Shown piece after piece: positions 34,681-45,700 of a DNA stretch of 64,000 nucleotides. Location: assembly GCA_019828545.1 (NCBI GenBank), contig JACVRA010000063.1:248001-312000 (forward strand), written 5' to 3'. The DNA is from Paracamarosporium sp. OC-R06-R3. Taxonomy: Eukaryota; Ascomycota; Dothideomycetes; Pleosporales; Didymosphaeriaceae. Each line of letters opens with the position of its first letter. Positions within the stretch are counted from its first letter, which is position 1. The notes beneath the pieces were generated by a model, which searched no databases, had not been told where the DNA came from, and was given only the letters and a program-made list of their open reading frames with translations. The translations under genes were made by a program, and so were the position numbers.

Positions 34681-36854
34681 ATGGCCGGACGGGACTCGGG
34701 TCGTAATCCGCGTCTCAGACTCGCATGTGCGCGCTGTCAACGCCGGAAGATCCGCGTAAGTGGCGCGATCGAAGCAAACTAGACTGACGTAGGACACAGT
34801 GTGATGCTCAGCTCCCATCATGTACGAATTGCAGGAAAGCCCGCGCACAATGTACCGATGGAGAAAGCCTGCGACTGCAGAATGTTGCGGACGATCAGGT
34901 GGTATCGCATCTACGAAGACGTGTCACGTGGCTTGAATCAATCATTCGAGGAAGACTGCCCGATGTAGACTTGTCTGTGGAGGCGCCCCCTGAAACTTCC
35001 GAGCCGCCCGAGGAGACAATATCATCATTTGCCCAAGATGATCGACACGGTCCGTTGACAGAAAACTCGACTTCGGGTGCACAACAGAATGTCCTATCGC
35101 TACAAGCAGGTGTATTGTCGGATCAGCGCGCTCATGAGATCGGTCTCATCTCTGTGGGTGCGAATGACCAGCGTTATCTTGGTCCATCAAGCGGCTACTT
35201 CCTCGCTCGACTTTTGCTGAGCTGCTCTCCGCGAAGGCATGAACGACGTGAGCCGTTAAACAATGATGCCACGAATCTGGCGCAGTCGCTCATCGATCAA
35301 CTTGTGCAAACAACCTCTGGCCCATTACCTCTACCTGGGAGAGCGCAGGCAAATGAACTAGTCCGGATATACTTTGACACAGTACATCCTCAGTACCCGA
35401 TCCTGCACGAGCCTGCATTCGTGCAGGGTTTGGATCTTCTCTACGACGCGAATGTACAAACGCTCGAAACCGATGCTGTGGTTTCGTTCCAGGTGAATAT
35501 GGTTCTCGCTATCGCGTCAAGTGTTCTATCATCTCGGGTCAGATCACACGTCCCCGGCGAGTCTTACTGCCTATCTGCGTTGCAACATCTCGAACGGATC
35601 AATATCCAGAATTCTCTCCCTGGCCTACAATGCATCTTATTATTGCTTATTTTTACTATGCACAGTTCATATATGAGGATGAATGTGTGGTATCTGAACT
35701 ACCACTGCATTGCTGCTGTACTAGATCTGGGTCTACAAAGAGACGTTACAACGTTGTCTGGTATTTCTCTGTTGGATCAGGAGATGAGGACCCGCGTGTT
35801 TTGGACTGTTTTCTCATTGGACAGAACCATTGCAACTATGATGGGACGCCCTATTGGCCTGCGAGACGAAGCATGTGAGCTGCGGGTACGCTTGCTTGTG
35901 AAAACCCATGTTTACAACTTACTAACTCTTTTATAGTTGCCCCAAGATCTAGATGACCAAGTTCTAGATGGAACACTAGGTTCAGATGTCAACTCCACCG
36001 GCAACATGACTCTGTCCATCCACCTCTTCAAATTAGCGAAGATCAATTCCGAGATCAAATACGTTGCAAACAGTATTGTACGGGACGCGCCTTCATACGC
36101 CTATCCACCGGTATCCAACATACACGCCTGGCAGCAGGGTATGCTCGAACAGCTTAATCAATGGTATTCGACAATTCCGCAAGCTCATCATCGCCATGCT
36201 TATGTTCGCACCTTATGCGAGCTTCGCTACTATTCCATTAGGATCCTACTTTTAAGGCCTAGTCCTGCTATCCCAAAGCCTTCTAATGAATCGTTGATAG
36301 AATGCTACGGTCTTGCATGGCAGGCCATTCACCTGTACGACCAGCTTTACCGCCAGGACATGCTCGTGCATGACTGGCTAGCCTTACACGGCGTCATTTT
36401 TAGCACCATAACTGCTTTATACTGCATAAGAGCCGTTCCGGACCTCGCTCGACAGACGGAGCTTGATGAATTGATGAACGACCTCAGCTTGAGTCTGAGC
36501 CTTGTGAGTGTAGCAGGCGAGCATTGGTCTGGAGCGAAACGCAGTCGCCAAATTCTCGACGATATGGGAAGATCTACAGTCAAGTGGATTAAAGCTCTGA
36601 AAACAACGGTGAACCCTGAGATCCAAATGAACATCTCTGAATCAACGCCCCCAATGGGCACGACGCTGAGCGGTGTTTTCCCAGGGCTCACTCCGGCTGC
36701 CACGTTTCCGTCTGCAACACCATCAAATCTGAGCCTGGAAGATAGGTTTTGGGCGGATCCACCCCAGCAGTTCGCATTTGGTGACATAATGAATGTGGAT
36801 GATATCATACACAACTTGTTTGAGGATTTCATTCCGCAGATGAGTAATATATAA
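34681..36854 (+). CDS. Zn2Cys6 fungal transcription factor of the cluster
   Basis: Nuclear DNA-binding regulator. Exons 34681-34755, 34800-35885 and 35937-36854 encode 692 residues. The binuclear zinc cluster begins CARCQRRKIRC and continues CTNCRKARAQC, with perfect Cx2Cx6Cx6Cx2Cx6C spacing. The first intron falls inside it, splitting KIR from CDAQ. A short heptad helix (VVSHLRRRVTWLESII) provides the dimer interface. The fungal middle-homology domain follows (ELVRIYFDTVHPQYPILHEP, DLGLQRDV, FSLDRTIATMMGRP), joined by the third exon at CELR|LPQDLDD. The C-terminus is acidic and Phe-rich (DDIIHNLFEDF), like an activation domain. Its position between Ldh2 and the dehydratase, and the five CGG-N7-CCG sites nearby, suggest pathway-specific control. 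Confidence 0.9.
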
Positions 36855-36942
36855 GGTTAGGTCAAATGAAGTGCGAAGACCATCTTGAAGGGTTCTTGGC
36901 AAGATTATACAGTCGGAGAAACTGAGTCTACCGGTATGGGAC

Positions 36943-38849
36943 CTAGGGTCCAGCAGCGGTCAAGAAGTCAAAATCCGCTCCCTGATTGGCCTGGTTGACT
37001 GATCGCATATACAATCCACGATAGCCTCTGGTGTGCTCTTGAGCCGCCTTGCCAATGGCTTTGGATTCAGTTTTCCTTGCTTCAATCCTCTGTCTAATCA
37101 CCTCATCTGTTACATCGAGTTTCAGTAGTCTCTTCTCAACATCGCATTCAATGATGTCGCCACTTCTCACGATGCCAAAAACAGACTCCGGGTCCGCAGA
37201 CTCTGGCGATATGTGCAAGACGATTGTTCCACCAGCTGTACCACTCATTCTTCCATCTGAAAGCCGCAGCATATCCTGCACTCCCTGTTCCCCAAGTTTG
37301 CGTGGAATGGGTATCAGCCCAGCCTCAGGCATCCCTGGATTGCCTATCGGACCAATGTTTTGTAAAACTAGGACGCTTTCAGCATCGACATCCAACTCTG
37401 GATCATCAATTCGTTGCGCCATGTCTGCAGAGTTCGCAAACACAACAGCCTTCCCTTTGTGACTCAATAATTTTCGATTCTTGGAAGCACTAGCTTTCAT
37501 GACCGCGCCCCCAGGCGCCAAGTTACCCCTTAGGACGACGACAGATGATGAAGGGTAAAGTGGATCCTCCAGCGGATGAAGACAGTTTACAGGGCTGTTG
37601 CGGGGTACAGGAATCCGAGGTGCAGAAGCGATCTCCTCGCCGAGTGTCTTTCCTGATACGGTCCGGGCATTCAAATATAAGAGAGGTTTGAGCTCGTGTA
37701 GCAATGCTAGCATGCCACCACTGTTATGGAAATCCGTCATATAATTCTCTCCACTTGGTTTCAGATCGACCAATAGCGGTGTCTTTCGACCAATTTCGTC
37801 GAACGTGTCGAGGTCAATGGTTCCTGCGACTTCGGGATGGCGCCCCATGATGGCCATTAAATGGACCACGGCATTCGTGGAACCGCCGATCGCTTGAAGT
37901 ACCGTAATTGCATTAAGGAACGATTCCCTCGAAAGAACCTGCTGCGGCGTAAGTTTTGTCACAGCCGCTTGCACAGCAAGTTTGCCGGTTTCTTCAGCGA
38001 TCCTCAACCGGGCTGAAGACACAGCTGGGGCTGTCGCGCCTTTGATAGGCATCATTCCTAAAGCTACAAGAATGCAAGCCATAGTGCTCGCTGTGCCCAT
38101 CACACCGCATGTACCAGCCTAGATTTTGTCAGTCGACGATCCAGTCTCCTTAAACTGTGGCTTACTGTGGGTGCCAGTTCGTCGTTGATAGCCGAAATGT
38201 CTTCTAAATCAATCGCACCGGCGCGAAACTTGGCCCAGTTATTTCTGCAATCTGTACAAGCGCCTATTCGAACACCGCGATGGCTCCCTGGCATCATCGG
38301 ACCCGTTATCAGATGCACAATAGGCTTGTTTGCTGAAATACCACCCATCAACTGTGCGGGTGTCGTTTTATCGCAGCCTTCATCTTAAGTTAACATCGAC
38401 ACACATGCTGCTTCATTGAGAACCTCACCTCCAATCAAGACCACTGCATCACACGGCTGCGCCCTTACCATCTCCTCGGTGTCCATGCTCATTAAATTCC
38501 TCAGGAACATACTCGTCGGACTCGCAAAACTCTCATGCAAACTGATTGTCGGGAAATCAATAGCAAGACCGCCGCTTAATTGTATACCTCTTTTCGTAGC
38601 TTCTATCAGCTGGGGAATATTTGCGTGGCATGGATTGAAACTCGAGTATGTGTTGACGATACCGATGATAGGTCGCGACAATGCATCTTCGCTATAGCCG
38701 AGCGCCTTTATGAAGACCTTGCGGAGGAAGAGCGAAAAATGAGCGTCGCCGTATGATGTCAGACCTTGACGGAGACCCGGTGCATTGTTAGGAATAGGCG
38801 TGTTGAGATCATAGTCAACGTTCGGATGTTGTTGGTGTTGTTCTGCCAT
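36943..38849 (-). CDS. IlvD/Edd family dehydratase, sugar-acid (pentonate/hexonate) type
   Basis: Iron-sulphur dehydratase converting an aldonic acid to its 2-keto-3-deoxy acid (or 2,3-dihydroxy acids to 2-keto acids). Exons 38849-38429, 38377-38166 and 38118-36943 encode 602 residues. The three cluster cysteines are Cys74 (NPCHANIP), Cys142 (GGCDKTTPA) and Cys215 (AGTCGVMGTASTM). The C-terminal DGRMSGTAGGTIVLHISPE follows the pattern of arabonate/xylonate-type enzymes rather than the SGGSHG of dihydroxy-acid dehydratase in branched-chain amino acid synthesis. No mitochondrial targeting sequence is evident at the N-terminus, again against an Ilv3 role. It is divergent from the SDR with two CGG-N7-CCG sites between them. 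The exact aldonate is unknown. Confidence 0.88.
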
Positions 38850-38945
38850 GTTTGCTTGAGTTGGTCACTCAATTTTGGACGAGTAACGTGAGGCATATTA
38901 TGCTTATGGGACGGACGCGCGGGGTAGGGTTAGGCGTGGGCCAGA

Positions 38946-38958
38946 CGGACATACTCCG
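38946..38958. promoter_or_regulatory. CGG-N7-CCG palindrome in dehydratase/SDR promoter
   Basis: CGGACATACTCCG, 97 bp upstream of the dehydratase ATG and 253 bp upstream of the SDR ATG. Confidence 0.5.
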
Positions 38959-39018
38959 CAACGACGACATCGCTAGCTAAGCCCAAGATGGTAGACAATC
39001 AAGTGGGTACGCGACAGG

Positions 39019-39031
39019 CGGAGAATCTCCG
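39019..39031. promoter_or_regulatory. CGG-N7-CCG palindrome in dehydratase/SDR promoter
   Basis: CGGAGAATCTCCG, a near-perfect palindrome midway between the two starts (170 bp from the dehydratase ATG, 180 bp from the SDR ATG). Twelve of 13 bases match the site at 33093. Confidence 0.55.
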
Positions 39032-39210
39032 ACGACACCAGAGTTAGATCTGAACACGACCATTAGGTACGAACCCCCAAACCCAATTCTTTTTTCGTAT
39101 CAGTCTCAACTCCAGCTATCCTTTCATTTTTGTAACGACCGGCACTGCAAACTTTTTTAAACTCACTTGTGAGCGAGAAGCTAGACTTTGCGGGAATTCG
39201 AACCATCGTC

Positions 39211-40014
39211 ATGCTAGACCTCAAAGGAAAGGTCGCTCTCATCATTGGACTCGGTCAAACGGGAACCGAAGGATGGGGTATCGGAGCTGCTTGCGCGGTA
39301 CTCTTCGCTCGTCAAGGAGCTATAATCTACGGCGGAAACCGCACCCTAGCATCAACCGCAAAGACGACACAAACAATACGCGATGAAGGTGGGGTATGCG
39401 ACATCATTCCAACGGATGCGACAGACTCTTCCTCCATGAAAGCGCTCGTTGATGCTTGTTTAACAAAACACGGTCGCATTGATATTCTTGTCTGTAATGT
39501 CGGCCAATCGCAACCCGGAAACGCCGCAACAATGGAAGAAGAGATATGGGATGCGCAGATGGACATCAATATGAAGAGCGTATATCTGGCTTGCCACCAT
39601 GTCTTGCCCGTCATGGAAAAGCAACCCGCCGGTGGGGCAATCGTATGTGTTTCCAGCATCGCAGGAATGCGGTACATTGGCAAGCCGCAGATCGCCTATA
39701 ACACTGCCAAAGCCGCGATCCTCCAGTTCGTCAAGACAACAGCGGTGGTGTATGCAGACAAGAATGTCCGATTAAACACTGTGGTTCCTGGGCTGATGGA
39801 TACGCCATATACTAAGCATCTTGCGGAGCGGTATGGGAAGGATTACCAAGAATTTAGGGAAGAGAGGGAGCGACAGGTGCCGATGGGAAGGATGGGAGAT
39901 GCATGGGATGTTGCTAATGCGGCGTTATTTCTGGTGAGTGATGAGAGTAGGTATATTACCGGGCAAAAGATTGTAGTTGATGGAGGGATTACGGGGAGCA
40001 CTGGGAAGGCTTGA
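39211..40014 (+). CDS. Short-chain dehydrogenase/reductase
   Basis: NAD(P)-dependent SDR of 267 residues, no intron. Cofactor loop GLGQTGTEGWGIG (residues 13-25), NVG at 96-98, catalytic Ser148/149 (VSSIAG), Tyr163 and Lys167 (YNTAK), and the usual C-terminal GQKIVVDGG. The expanded glycine loop, with four extra residues compared with TGxxxGxG, is the variant seen in some fungal sugar-acid and diketo-acid SDRs. The start is ATG 39211, because upstream in-frame codons lack ATG. It is convergent with the broken transporter. In the cluster it could oxidise the sugar or lactone before dehydration, or a 2-keto-3-deoxy acid after it. Confidence 0.92.
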   Translation: MLDLKGKVALIIGLGQTGTEGWGIGAACAVLFARQGAIIYGGNRTLASTAKTTQTIRDEGGVCDIIPTDATDSSSMKALVDACLTKHGRIDILVCNVGQSQPGNAATMEEEIWDAQMDINMKSVYLACHHVLPVMEKQPAGGAIVCVSSIAGMRYIGKPQIAYNTAKAAILQFVKTTAVVYADKNVRLNTVVPGLMDTPYTKHLAERYGKDYQEFREERERQVPMGRMGDAWDVANAALFLVSDESRYITGQKIVVDGGITGSTGKA

Positions 40015-40322
40015 TATCGATCATATCTCCCTAAAGTAATAACTTATGGCTCCCCTGCAGTTTATTCTTAACTCTCTGAATCATCGTTACCACCGGTTTT
40101 GGTGTCTTCAATGCTACTAGTCGTAGGTTTCATTCCAAACTCGACACCAATGACCTCAAGAGCGTGGGTAAATTGTTGGTCGAACCGGATATGATAAGAT
40201 TATTGGAGAATTAGCATAGCGCAACATCACACAGAGCAACAAAATCACATAGTTTCCAGTGGTTCTGTTCACAGGCACTTCATTCCATGCTCTATTGAAT
40301 ACTGCTCATACTTATTCCTAGA

Positions 40323-41650
40323 TCACTGCGCTCTGCGATTTGGCGGAATCTCATGGCCGGTTACTCCGTAGTTGGTCATAAGATGTCCGACGTCGTAGCC
40401 AGGCGCGCGCGAGTGCAAGCTAACGAAGCTGGGATTTGCTGCGGGACTTGCGGATACGATAGGCGATCCGCCAAATACTTGCACGTAGCCAGTAAATGAG
40501 CTGGGGTTCGTTAAGGCATTCTCCTTCTCGTTCCCTGGTGACGCGAACATTCACGCAGGCTCGCGCTTGGCCATCGGTGTGCTACCAGATCCGCCGATCA
40601 TCTACTCTTCGTGCACCGGAGCTTTCCTGCCGAGGTCGACTTGTCCATTGGTGAAACCCATCAAAGACACTGGAGAAGCATCGTAGTGTGTCCCGTCGAT
40701 TACAGGCGCATCCACACCCTGTAAGTATTGGTAGTAGATATACGTGCCCACGAAAAGACCGCCACCTAAGATGTTCTTGAGAGCTGCTGGAATCATGCCT
40801 TTCCATATGTAAAGACCGACACTCAAGTTCGGTGTGCCGACCCAGATCCCCATTGAAACGATGAACATATTTGCCACGACTAGGTTCTGATCAGTATACT
40901 TGTATATTCGCATGCACATAGTTTTTCTTACCGTGGTCAAACCCAAGGCTAATGAAGGCAAATGTGGGCCACCAAATCCCAACGATCTTACTCACATACT
41001 CTCGTCCGCTAAGACCTAAGAAGCAAGTAAGGTATACCAACTAATTCGCTCCAATGCCCTTTAGGAACACTTGATGCCATTGAGGTGTAACCTGCTTGGT
41101 TGTAACAAAGGCGCGAACTTCAGCAGCGTATGCAGGTGCATCAAAAACACCACCGTACCCTGCGATAATGCCTACGATGAACAACGACCCAGCAAGATTT
41201 CCCAAGAAAGTAAGAGCCCAGTGCATGAGCATCTTCGGGATTGAGAGCCGGCGATGGAGAACAGCAACGCTAGTAAACTAAGCTAATCAGTGCTAGTAGT
41301 GGATGGTTGAGAAATTGCAGTACGTACCAGGAACGATCCAGTGCAGAGATCTGACCCTGTCAAGACGATCATACATAGGCCGTATGGAAAGACAAGAGCA
41401 GCGATAGTTCTGATCAATCCTGGGGCATTCGTTTGGAACCAGGGAGCCGTATTTGTGCTTAAGACTATTACACAAGCGAAGGACAAGAGCATACCAGCCA
41501 TAACTCCAGACATGAACTATGATGATGCAACTAGATCCAGGAACTGCGTCTGGTGAAAATGTGATGTCACAGAAGGAAAGAATAATTACCATATGTCCTG
41601 ATCATGCCATTGATGTCGTGCTCTTCCGCAAAAGCGTGCACACTAAGCAT
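40323..41650 (-). pseudogene. Formate/nitrite transporter (FNT) family, broken by in-frame stops
   Basis: FNT channels carry formate, nitrite, lactate or acetate. Recognisable coding pieces are FMSGVMAGMLLSFACVIVLS (about 41516), GLCMIVLTGSDLCTGSFL, then FTSVAVLHRRLSIPK after an intron, HWALTFLGNLAGSLFIVG, and FDHVVANMFIVSMGIWVG after another intron. The second FNT signature, normally GANWLVCLA, reads GAN-stop-LVYLT (TAG at 41043-41041). Two further in-frame stops occur downstream: TAG after PVHEE and TGA after MAKREPA, between 40604 and 40551. The frame then stays open to 40323. A possible fourth TAG lies at 41519-41517 just before FMSG, depending on an unresolved splice site. No frameshift was seen. 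The likely first exon starts at ATG 41650. Confidence 0.8.
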
Positions 41651-42702
41651 TGCATGTGAATCATAAAAGTAATCAGTCATTGAACAGAAGTCATTGAACA
41701 GAATACGTCGATAGTCAATCTACCCGCCGAAGCAAAATGCTAGTGCATCTTATTATGCACACACAAGCTCGGTGGGGTGCAGATCGTCAGCAGGTAAATC
41801 TGACTCAAAGCAAAATCCGCATCTGCACCAGGCTCGCAGGAACTATCTAACCAGTCTTTGAGCTCGATACGCTCAATAATTGATATGTGGGGGTAGCTTG
41901 TACACAACAATTTGCTTTAAACTGATACATGCGACTGTTCGGAAGCTTATAAAGCCGCCGTCAACCTATGAACTATGCTATGGAATGACAGCGCTACTGA
42001 CTATATCTCAATTCCTGTCAAGGAGTTTTACCATAGGTATCTGTACCGTTGACGTGCTGAGATTGTCGATCATCACGTGGATACGAACACATCGTCATTT
42101 ATGCTTAATCATCAGGTTAACTTACTAGGCAGCAACACGAAGCGATGTTCAAAACCATGCCAACCGCACAATATTACGGGTATCATCTCCTTGATTCGAA
42201 CGCAAGAAACAAGCCTCTCATGAGATATGACTTGTTTCGATCCTTGAAAGCATGTACTGCCTCCAACATCCCAATCTATCGGCCGCTAGGTCATATATGA
42301 ATATGCTAGACTTGTGCAAATCCCCCAGTCGGACAAGGAATACGATTCTTCCCTCTAGAATGAGCCTCGAGCCCAAATTGGTTGCATCGATGAAACGTAT
42401 TTTCCTCACCTCGCCATACATACCGATTTTTTGATTCGGTCAGTGTTTAATATGTATTTTCAAAGGTGCGCATTGCTTGTTTGAGGGATTCCAGTATGCG
42501 TTAGGGATAAAGGAAGCGCCGAAAAACCATGGACGTGTTTCATCTAGGAATTTCGCGATGGTCGTTCAGAAGGTGGTGATCGGTAGCGAGTGGCTGAAGT
42601 GGCCCCCACAGCCTCGTGACCGCGTTCGCGACGCATCAATTAATCTCTGCCCTGTGGACACCCATATGCATCCACAGTGCGGCCGTACTCGATGCAGATA
42701 TA
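41651..42702. other. Intergenic, no gene supported
   Basis: About 1 kb upstream of the broken transporter and the large fusion gene. No CGG-N7-CCG site was noticed here, unlike the other cluster promoters. Confidence 0.45.
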
Positions 42703-45700
42703 ATGAGTCAGGAGTGTAAGATTCGGTTGAAGCAGGTTCAGTGTCCTGCAGCTGACACCTTTGCCAGCCACCTCAAGCGCGGGGAACCCACACGCACCGC
42801 CAGTTATCTCCATTACAGAGCCTCAGGACGACATCTTTGATACTGACACGCGAGGCTTCCTCCAGGACTGGGAAAATAAATACACCAATTCCGCATCGCC
42901 AGTGTCCCAGGCGGAATTCTTTGCGCCGGTGGATTTGCTGACCAGCCATGATGCGTCGCGTACGAACGACGCGCAAATTGAGGATGACAATATTCCTTTA
43001 CATCCATCAGCACCTCGTATCATCATCAGCGAACCAGATACAACCACGGTAGAACCTTCTTTTCTAGAAGAGCGACCAATCTTAAAAAAGGCTTCACGGC
43101 TGGACAAGAAAACGGTCTTTCTCGACAAAACAGACCACCCGGCCCAGGCTGCACCGAGATTACGTCAACAACGGAGACATAGCACTATCAGCCTTATACC
43201 TGAACCTAAAACCACCAACCATGGGCAATCACCAGCGAAGGATGCTCAGCCCCGTCCAACCCCTAGGCCATGGACAGTAACTGAGATTCATCCGAAGAAT
43301 GGGTGGAAGATGAAAATGCGATACGCTGCTGGTAGTGCAACAGTAGCTGCTGTCGATGTCGTAATGGTATACCTGTACAACTCCGCGACGAGCAATCAGC
43401 TGGATCGCGACGCGGATCTTGCTATGTTCAACCACTATATTCACCCCGAACCTCATGATAGAGAAACATCACCCACAAGGAAAATCCAGCGGGCACGGAC
43501 GGAACTTGGGAAGCAACCGAACTTGGATGTCCTGGATTATTCTACACCAAAACATTGGACACCACAAGTAGATGTACACAAAACACGACGTCAGCATGTA
43601 AATTTCCTGAAGGATGCCGATATGCTACCAAAGCAAATACCTGGTATGCGGCTTATGACAGTGGGCTACGATATTAAGGCGACCTTAGCAAGCAACCCTG
43701 ATTTTGAAACTGCTGCACGGCAACTATACGATTACCTCCAGCAACATCGAAACGAGCACACAAAGGCTCCTATGATTTTCCTAGGGCATACTTTAGGAGG
43801 GCTCTTCATAATTAAGGCTTTGTCAGAATATCAAGCCAAGTCTACGGCTAATGCTATGCTTTCGGACACAGCGGGCGTCTTTCTCTTCTCCAGTTATACA
43901 TCCTTTTCTCAAGATAGAATGCAGGTGCTCGCCAACCTATATGGAGCAAAGCCTACCGAAAAGATGTTCACTGAGCTTTCAAGGACTTCGGCCGCCCAGA
44001 AGGTTGGTAATGCTGCGAAGAGCCGATTGTTAGTTCAATATCCGCACGTTCAATTTTCAAATGTGGTACAGAAGGATCAAAAAGGATCTGCATCTGTCTC
44101 AATTGGCTTTCCAATATTCCAGGTGTTGGCGCGAGGCGAGGTTGATGATACCCGAGATGCATTTGGGATCTCGCTGAGCAGTTTTCTCAATACACCGGTG
44201 CGGACAATAACCGTGGATAAAGAGCCGGCAAACTCACTCAAGTTTTCAAGCTCGCAAGACTCAGATTTTCTCCACCTGTCGATGTTGATACAGTCTGCCT
44301 TACAAACTCATAAGCTTCTCCAAGCGGCGGCTTTAGGCCGGGTGGATGACGTCCACTCCATGATCCGTAGAGGTACAAACGTCAATTTGCGAGACCGATG
44401 GAGTCAAACAGCGTTGCAGATTGCCGTCCGGTTGAACCACGAGGAAGTTGTAATTAAACTTCTAGGTGCGAAAAACATTGATCCAAACGTACGTGACAAG
44501 TTGTCGAACACGCCTCTTCACTACGCGGTTCGGACAGGCAACGAGACCATTGTCAGAGCTCTTATCCATAATGGGGCTGACATCAGCCTCGAGAATCAGC
44601 GCAAGCGAACTCCCAGAGATCTTGCAGAGAAGCAAAGGTCTCGCAAGCATATTGCGAAACTATTGAAGAGCAGGTTGATGAGTGGACCGGATCAGAGTCC
44701 TTCTAGCAAGCTAATTGGATCAGGCAGGCCGCCAACGTCACGAGATGGTATCCTAGCATGCAAAAACTCCCAGATCACAATTACGGAAATCTATGCCACC
44801 AGGAATAGCGACAAACACTGGAGTGTTAGCGTCTCTGTGGAAGCACTACTTTACGGGACAAGCACCCTCGATGATATACTTGACCAAGTAAGGCCGCAAG
44901 CTGTGAAGGTAGAATCACCTATTTGCGTATGGATTCACGTTCCTGAGAACAACATGATCTGGGTGGAAGACTTGTTCGCCAAGCTTCGTCTCCATCCAGC
45001 AATATGGCAAGACAGAAGGCGATCGGTCACAGAATCGCTACGGAACCGTGCGATAACTCCGCATTTCAATTTTGGCGATATTCGATCGCTGTTCTTACCA
45101 TATCTAAGCTATGAAGCGAATTTTCGACAGACAAAGCGGACCGCGTACATCCAAACAGTTGATGCAACATACCAGCAGCAAAGGAGTACAGAACTTCCTT
45201 TCGCAACTAGTGCGCTTGCTGCTCTGGCAGAGGGGAGTAGCCGGGGAAACGCTGGTGAGCGAAGACCCTTACTACAGGTTCCAGAGGGAAAGAATCTAGA
45301 GAGCTACCCTTACCTTGATGAGGACTCTGATTCTGACTTTTCGGAGATAGCCGAGGCTGATGATCCGGACGACTTGGAAGAGGAAGAAAAGGCGTTAATT
45401 AATGCGTACTTATACAACCCTCCAGCTCTGCACATTCGAAGAACATTAGATCAGTATTACTACCATATGCTAGAAAGTACGCACGAGCGCGACATGGATC
45501 AAGTGGTGTCACGATGGGCTCACAATGTAAAATCTGAACCTCACCACAACCTTCTTATGGTAGACCAGCTCTGGCTATGGATGGCTCAAAGCGGTGGGAC
45601 TGTTACGCCTGGCGAGCTCGAGATGCAAAGATTGAGACGACGGGATGGTAGCGGCGATAGGATAAGAGGAAGATCGCCTGATAGGAGCTCGCTTCAGTGC

